This document shows positions 34,079-38,197 of a stretch of 38,197 bases of DNA, in pieces (the first letter of the stretch is position 1; each line of letters begins with the position of its first letter). The notes below the pieces were generated by a model. The model saw only the letters and a list, made by a program, of their open reading frames with translations, did no database searches and was not told the DNA's origin. Source of the DNA: an uncultured Caryophanales bacterium (GTDB taxonomy: Bacteria > Bacillota_I > Bacilli_A > RF39 > UBA660); the NCBI GenBank assembly GCA_948442255.1, contig CAOJRT010000014.1, positions 1-38,197 on the forward strand, written 5' to 3'. A program made the position numbers and the translations under genes.

Positions 34079-34792
34079 ATGAAGAAAACATTATTTATTT
34101 TTATGTTATTTGGATTATTTACTTTTTTAACTCCAGTAGTAAAAGCAGAAGTAATTTTAACCGACAAAGAAAAGAATTTTGTAAAAGAAGTTTATTCAGA
34201 AGAATATTTGAATGATATGACGGAAGAACAAAAACTACGGGTAAGAGAGTGGGATCTCGATAATAAAGAAGTAGAAACAAATAGCATAGAAGAAAAAGAA
34301 AAGGTTTTGACTAGAGGAGATTATTTTGCATCATCAGCAAAAAGTGTATCTATTACAAAAGCTTGTAATACAGATGCCTGTTCCATTGTGGTTATCGCAA
34401 AATGGAATGGCTCACCAAGTGTTCGTAGTTACGATGTGATGGGTGCACGTTTTACAGGAACCATTACACCTTACCAATACAAAAATGGAGTTACCTATAT
34501 TGAAACAGACGATGTAAATTCAACTTGCGTCAATTACCAAAATTTATCAAATGGCTTTGGATGCAGTTTTAAGCTTTCAGAAACTGCAAAATCGTTTTAT
34601 ATTACACAGTCTTTTAGCGTAGTTGGTTCAGGAACAATATATGCCAGTTACCAACACGCCATGACAAGTACTTCTTTAACCATAAGTAAACAATATACCC
34701 TAGCTTATGCCGGTTTTGGAAAAGTCTTCGATTTCTACGGTACAGCTAGATCTGTCTATGACCAAATGAATGGCGTAGATATTACTATATAA
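34079..34792 (+). CDS. Secreted protein, unknown function
   Basis: A 237-residue exported protein. ATG 34079 follows AAAGGAGGGG, the strongest ribosome site in this part. The signal peptide ends at VVKA (about residue 22). A charged helical prosegment-like region (about 25-80) precedes a beta-rich domain with CNTDACSIVV, SYDVMGARFTGTITPY and NSTC..GFGCSF, whose four cysteines could make two disulfides. No family recognised. It follows the membrane-anchored XRE gene and may be its target or ligand source. Confidence 0.72.
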   Translation: MKKTLFIFMLFGLFTFLTPVVKAEVILTDKEKNFVKEVYSEEYLNDMTEEQKLRVREWDLDNKEVETNSIEEKEKVLTRGDYFASSAKSVSITKACNTDACSIVVIAKWNGSPSVRSYDVMGARFTGTITPYQYKNGVTYIETDDVNSTCVNYQNLSNGFGCSFKLSETAKSFYITQSFSVVGSGTIYASYQHAMTSTSLTISKQYTLAYAGFGKVFDFYGTARSVYDQMNGVDITI

Positions 34793-34829
34793 TTTTTTTA
34801 ATATTTCTAATTACACACATTTATTACAT

Positions 34830-34854
34830 GGAAGAAAACATTCTTCCTTTTTTT
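34830..34854 (+). terminator. Strong intrinsic terminator
   Basis: GGAAGAA (34830-34836) pairs with TTCTTCC (34841-34847) around an AACA loop and is followed by seven T. Confidence 0.9.
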
Positions 34855-34861
34855 GACTTCT

Positions 34862-34870
34862 TGTTATAAA
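34862..34870 (+). promoter_or_regulatory. Extended -10 promoter (TGtTATAAA)
   Basis: TG at 34862-34863 and TATAAA at 34865-34870, just after the terminator and 23 nt before the next ATG. Confidence 0.55.
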
Positions 34871-34892
34871 ATAATACAAAAGGACTGATTGG

Positions 34893-35348
34893 ATGAACTT
34901 GGAAAAGGATAAATATATTATTGTTGAAATTATTCCTACAGCACTTACACCAGAAAAAGGAGATATTATTCAAATTTCGGCATTAAAGTGTAAAGGATTA
35001 AAATTGATTAATCGTTTTGATTATCGATTAGAAGAAAAACATATTTATATAAAAGATTTTTTAGATATAATTTCCTATGACAAAGAAGCTTTTGTTTATA
35101 AAGAAACAACAAAAGAAATTTTAGAAGAATTTTCTAAATGGAGTGAAAACTTACCTATTTTGCTATTAAATAATCAATACACAAAAAACTTTTTAAAAGA
35201 TTGTCCAAATCATTTAGAAGAAATAGAACCTTATTTAGGAATGGAATATGATGACAATATAATTGAAAAATTAATTGAAAAAAATAACATAGAACCTACA
35301 AATTACATCGTAGATATTCTTTATGAATCAATCATTAAAACAATCTAA
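34893..35348 (+). CDS. DnaQ-like (DEDD) fold protein lacking catalytic residues
   Basis: A 151-residue protein. Its N-terminus (YIIVEIIPTALTPEKGDIIQISALKCKG...) aligns by eye with the first motif of DnaQ-type 3'-5' exonucleases (v-D-x-E-T-T-G-l-x-P ... I-I-x-I-g-A-v). The Asp and Glu of the DxE pair are replaced (VEIIP). The second region LLLNNQYTKNFL sits where HNxxFDxxFL is expected, again without Asp. No C-terminal HxxxD block is seen. So it is probably an inactive relative or a binding protein. SD is AAAGGA; it is monocistronic. Confidence 0.55.
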   Translation: MNLEKDKYIIVEIIPTALTPEKGDIIQISALKCKGLKLINRFDYRLEEKHIYIKDFLDIISYDKEAFVYKETTKEILEEFSKWSENLPILLLNNQYTKNFLKDCPNHLEEIEPYLGMEYDDNIIEKLIEKNNIEPTNYIVDILYESIIKTI

Positions 35349-35353
35349 AAGTA

Positions 35354-35362
35354 TGATATAAT
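35354..35362 (+). promoter_or_regulatory. Extended -10 promoter (TGaTATAAT)
   Basis: TG at 35354-35355 and TATAAT at 35357-35362; no -35. It is 23 nt before ATG 35385. Confidence 0.65.
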
Positions 35363-35384
35363 AAAAAGTAAAGAGGGATTTTAA

Positions 35385-35834
35385 ATGATAGTAAGCAATG
35401 TATTTAAAATTATATTAAATGTACTAAGTATATTATTATATAGTATCGTTTTAAGTATTTTATATTTTGTTACAAAAATAAATACAAGTTATATAATTGT
35501 TATATTAATACCTTTAGTAGTATTAATTATGATTCTATCTATTGATACTCTTATTAATTTATTTCTTAATATAAGTATTTTAATTTTTGGAAGAAATGAT
35601 AATGTAGAATTTATTGAAAAAATAGAAATGAAAAAAGAAACAATAAATGAGATAAAGAGTAGAGGACTTCTTCTTGTCTTATTAGCTTTACTTTTTATAA
35701 CAATGGTATTAGATATCTTGTTATGTCTAAAAAATAATAAGATTATCTTATTAGCTATATCAATTGTTATATGGATTCTTTTAATTTCTATTGTGATAAA
35801 ATGTATCCTTAAAAAGAAAAAAAGAAACTTCTAG
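35385..35834 (+). CDS. Four-helix membrane protein, unknown function
   Basis: A 149-residue protein with hydrophobic helices at about 8-30, 36-66, 93-113 and 118-142, a charged cytoplasmic loop between the second and third (GRNDNVEFIEKIEMKKETINEIKSRG) and a lysine-rich end. No family recognised. SD is AAAGAGGG. The serpin gene begins 14 nt after its stop with a weak ribosome site, so the two form an operon and may be translated together. Confidence 0.65.
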   Translation: MIVSNVFKIILNVLSILLYSIVLSILYFVTKINTSYIIVILIPLVVLIMILSIDTLINLFLNISILIFGRNDNVEFIEKIEMKKETINEIKSRGLLLVLLALLFITMVLDILLCLKNNKIILLAISIVIWILLISIVIKCILKKKKRNF

Positions 35835-35848
35835 AAAAGAGCTGTAAA

Positions 35849-37351
35849 ATGAAAAAAAAGAAAAAGAGCATTTCAGAAAAGAAAGCAAACAAGAAGCTGG
35901 TTTTATTGTTTCTTCTTCTTTTTCTTGTTGTATTTGTTTCTTTATTAGATAAAAATAGAAAAGAAGAAAAACAAATGAATGAACAAGTTATTTACTTTAC
36001 TGGAGAAATAAATTCACCAAACTATGCAGCTAATCTTCTTGACCAATTAGATGGAAAAAACAAAATTATTTCACCCTATAACTTAAATAGTAGTTTAATA
36101 CTTCTTTATGAATTTACAGATAATAATACAAAAAAAGAAATTGAAACATTTTTAGGTGCCGAAATATCAAAAAGTTACCCTTATGAATTAGAAGTAAAAA
36201 GGAAATACGAATATAATAAAAAATATGAAAAATTATATTTAGAATATATACAAAACTTCTTTGGAGAGAATTATCAGGAAATAATTATTACTAATTTAAA
36301 AGGACTAAAAAAACAAGAGAAAGATAAACTTCTTGTTCTGTTAAATCAACTGGATATGTCTTATAAAAGTATGATAGGCGAGCAGATATTTACTATAGAA
36401 AGTATTCAAAAGTATAAAACGACCAAAGAAGATGAACAAAAAAACGCCAATCATATAAAAACTATAATAAATAAAACATTAGATATTTATGAAACATATA
36501 GTATAAAAAAAGAAATAAAAAATATAAATTATCTTTATTTTAATGAAGCAGATTTTACAAAAAAAGAACAAACATTACTTATAAAGCAACTAGAAAACAA
36601 CGCCAAACAAAAAATTGACTTTTTTAATATAGTCGAAAGTACAAAAATAGATGATAGAATAAGAAAAGAAACAAACGAGAAAATTAAATATATAACGGAA
36701 ACAATAGATTTAGAAGGTAGTCATTTTTTGTCTATAAATACTCTTTATTTTCATTCTAATTGGGAAATTCCAATTGAAAAGAAAAGAATCAAATATGTAG
36801 AATTTGAAAATGAAAAGAAAGAAAAACAAATTGTGGAAATGATGTATGAATATGTAGACGAATATTACGAAAATGAATATGCAAAAGGATTTAGAAAAGA
36901 ATTCGAAGGAGAAGACTATAGCTTTATTGGTATTTTACCAAAAGAAGGAATTGGAACTGCAAGTTCCATAAATTTAAATGAATTATTATCTAATAAAAAA
37001 GAAGAAAAAGCATTAATTGGAATTCCTAAATTTACGATTACAAAAGAAATAGATTGTAAGACAATATTAGAACAAAATAATATAAAAGAATTGTTTTCTA
37101 AAGAAGCAGATTTTAGCAAGATAAATAAAGAATCATTAAAATTAGATGCCATGATTCAAAAAACATCCTTTACGATTGCAGAAAAAGGAAGTGTAGAAAG
37201 TGAAATAGAAAGCACAGACTTAGAAACGACATATCAAGAAAAAAACACAACAGAAATAGTACTAAATAAACCTTTTTACTATTTGGTTTTGCAAAAAGAA
37301 ACACAAGACATATTATATATAGGAAAATTAAGTACATTAAAAAATGGCTAG
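35849..37351 (+). CDS. Membrane-anchored serpin-family protein
   Basis: A 500-residue serpin, a fold that usually traps serine or cysteine proteases. A basic N-terminus plus one transmembrane helix (about 16-34) makes it a type II surface protein. Serpin landmarks in order: IISPYNLNSSLILLYEF, LSINTLYFHSNWEIPI, YSFIGILPKEG, KELFSKEADFSKI, LDAMIQKTSFTIAEKGSVE and the C-terminal FYYLVLQKETQDILYIGKL signature. An extra charged region of about 80 residues (around 110-190) makes it longer than the usual 370-420. The hinge reads EKGSVESEIE instead of small residues (E-E-G-T-E-A-A-A), so loop insertion and inhibition are doubtful. The predicted reactive loop is about 444-475. Confidence 0.85.
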   Translation: MKKKKKSISEKKANKKLVLLFLLLFLVVFVSLLDKNRKEEKQMNEQVIYFTGEINSPNYAANLLDQLDGKNKIISPYNLNSSLILLYEFTDNNTKKEIETFLGAEISKSYPYELEVKRKYEYNKKYEKLYLEYIQNFFGENYQEIIITNLKGLKKQEKDKLLVLLNQLDMSYKSMIGEQIFTIESIQKYKTTKEDEQKNANHIKTIINKTLDIYETYSIKKEIKNINYLYFNEADFTKKEQTLLIKQLENNAKQKIDFFNIVESTKIDDRIRKETNEKIKYITETIDLEGSHFLSINTLYFHSNWEIPIEKKRIKYVEFENEKKEKQIVEMMYEYVDEYYENEYAKGFRKEFEGEDYSFIGILPKEGIGTASSINLNELLSNKKEEKALIGIPKFTITKEIDCKTILEQNNIKELFSKEADFSKINKESLKLDAMIQKTSFTIAEKGSVESEIESTDLETTYQEKNTTEIVLNKPFYYLVLQKETQDILYIGKLSTLKNG

Positions 37352-37366
37352 TTGGCCATTTTTTTT
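37339..37366. terminator. Bidirectional terminator holding both stop codons
   Basis: A 10-bp stem (37339-37348 with 37355-37364) closes a 6-nt loop, with T-runs on both strands. The serpin stop (37349-37351) and the stop of the minus-strand gene (37348-37350) overlap within it. Confidence 0.85.
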
Positions 37367-37575
37367 AGATAAGAAATAATCTCATCAAGTTCTTGATTGG
37401 TAATTAAATTATTTTTAGCATCAGGAAAATCTTCATTTTCAATTTTAGCCAATATAAAATCATATTTTTTTAATGCTCCATTTTCTTGAATTAACTTTTC
37501 ATATTCTCTTTCAGTTAGAACGGATAATAAAGCAGAAAGTAGATCTTCTATCTCTTCAAACTTTTTATTTCTCAT
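37348..37575 (-). CDS. Small helical protein, unknown function
   Basis: A 75-residue protein starting at ATG 37575 (MRNKKFEEIEDLLSALL) after AAGGTG. The open frame extends 11 codons upstream, but those overlap the promoter. It is acidic, all-helical by eye, without membrane helix or cysteine. It converges on the serpin gene, and their 3' ends overlap by 4 nt in a shared terminator. No family recognised. Confidence 0.65.
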   Translation of the reverse strand: MRNKKFEEIEDLLSALLSVLTEREYEKLIQENGALKKYDFILAKIENEDFPDAKNNLITNQELDEIISYLKKMAN

Positions 37576-37596
37576 CAACAACACCTTACTAATAAA

Positions 37597-37605
37597 ATTA
37601 TACCA
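37597..37605 (-). promoter_or_regulatory. Extended -10 promoter (TGgTATAAT), minus strand
   Basis: On the minus strand TGG precedes TATAAT (complement of 37597-37602), 22 nt before the ATG of the small helical protein. Confidence 0.65.
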
Positions 37606-37667
37606 CAAAATAGCTTATAAGCAAAATTATGTGACTTTTTTTAGTTTGGAAATAAATAGTAAAAAAT

Positions 37668-37692
37668 GCATTAGTCAACTAAAAGTAGACAA
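37668..37692. repeat. Possible terminal inverted repeat of the IS element
   Basis: The segment containing AACTAAAAGTAGACAA lies just outside the transposase stop and resembles IS150-type IS3-family ends (..AAAAGT.GACA). The matching end is outside the window, so this cannot be confirmed. Confidence 0.45.
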
Positions 37693-37693
37693 T

Positions 37694-38197
37694 TTATTTA
37701 ATATAATTTAAAGATTTAAATTGAGAAGGAGTTAAATAATTTAAAGCCGCTTGTGGCCTTTCATTATTAAAATAATAAATGTAATTATCAATTTCTCTAA
37801 AAATATCATTAGAAGAATTAATATTAAAATCAATAAATAGTTCTTCTTTAATTCAACCATTAATGGCCTCCATAGCTCCGTTTTCAGTAGGCGTTCCTGG
37901 TTTAGACATAGAATGTATGATATTATAAAGAGGAAGAAATTGATTAAATTTCTTTGAAGAGTATACAGAACTTTGGTTGGAGTGGAGAATCATATCGAGG
38001 TCTTTATATTCTTCTTTTTTATGCAAGACATCAATTAAAGCAAGGTGATAGGTAGAAGGATCTCCCTTTTTATTAGATAAGGAGTAAGAAATAATTTCAT
38101 TATTAAATAAATCCATAAATAAAGTTAATTCGTAATAATGATTGTTCGCCCAAAAGGCAGTCATATCAGAAACAACAATTTGAAAAGGTCTAAGAGG
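37694..38197 (-). pseudogene. IS3-family transposase (OrfB, rve core), inactivated and cut by the window edge
   Basis: Minus-strand translation from the window edge gives IVVSDMTAFWANNHYYELTLFM..., the DDE integrase core of IS3-family OrfB, through LHSNQSS, SMSKPGTPTENGAMEAING, an in-frame TGA (37853-37855), IKEELF, NYIYYFNNERPQAALNYLTPSQF and a final TAA (37694-37696). The TGA replaces the conserved Trp of the ..FxGWIKEE motif. The second catalytic Asp (LHSDQG) is Asn. The first Asp and the Glu are kept. Both changes argue that this copy is dead. OrfA and the 5' part of OrfB lie beyond 38197. Confidence 0.9.

Noticed and set aside
37853-38164. TGA as a tryptophan codon genome-wide
   Set aside because: gerA, the histidine kinase and the DUF2752 gene end in TGA at sensible places and Trp is coded by TGG throughout, so code 11 holds.
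1-38197. tRNA or rRNA genes and CRISPR arrays
   Set aside because: I found no cloverleaf-like sequence, rRNA segment or regularly spaced direct repeats; the only tandem repeats are inside the giant gene.

Overview
The window is AT-rich DNA with dense, short-spaced genes, Gram-positive Shine-Dalgarno sites and a spore-germinant receptor operon. That points to an endospore-forming (or recently sporulating) low-GC Bacillota, perhaps one of the uncultured gut Bacilli near the Mollicutes boundary. The genetic code looks standard: gerA ends in a TGA that overlaps the gerC start, and Trp is written TGG. I cannot name a species.

Layout. (1) 0.1-3.2 kb: a + strand operon of a secreted, membrane-tailed protein, a multi-pass membrane protein and a GNAT acetyltransferase. 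(2) 3.2-6.55 kb, minus: germinant receptor genes in the order gerA, gerC, gerB. (3) 6.65-10.1 kb: a SipW/TasA-type export locus with two TasA/camelysin-like proteins (one secreted, one membrane-anchored), a SipW-type signal peptidase fused to a large membrane domain, and a small membrane protein. A strong promoter, a hairpin between Shine-Dalgarno and start codon, and a 9-codon upstream ORF suggest translational control. (4) 10.1-17.1 kb: a 2318-residue repeat-rich giant with LRR-like and degenerate transglutaminase-like parts, a transmembrane helix and a long coiled-coil tail containing about five three-helix repeats. (5) 17.1-18.4 kb: an RlmD-type rRNA methyltransferase.

(6) 18.4-27.0 kb: an accessory-looking envelope-response cassette. 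It contains a VanR/VanS-like two-component system, a polysaccharide deacetylase, a beta-propeller-like lipoprotein, an ABC ATPase and a tandem-fused permease. The deacetylase and the lipoprotein/ABC unit are each preceded by nearly the same promoter block, carrying two TTTGAC boxes 11 bp apart, so the response regulator probably drives both. A stub of a second deacetylase gene sits under the second copy. The cassette ends in a dead response-regulator gene and a possible trace of a methyltransferase 3' end.

(7) 27.0-37.6 kb: mostly single genes and short operons: a secreted HEYMH zinc metalloprotease-like protein, TrmB, two conserved membrane proteins, DUF2752 and zinc-ribbon/DUF4234 proteins, MntP, a membrane-anchored XRE regulator, a secreted protein, a degenerate DnaQ-like protein and a membrane-anchored serpin. 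Many have extended -10 promoters (TGnTATAAT) very close to the Shine-Dalgarno site. (8) 37.67 kb to the end: the 3' part of an inactivated IS3-family transposase on the minus strand.

The best candidates for undescribed biology are the two-component/deacetylase/lipoprotein/ABC regulon, the SipW locus with its adjacent giant protein, and the serpin with an altered hinge.
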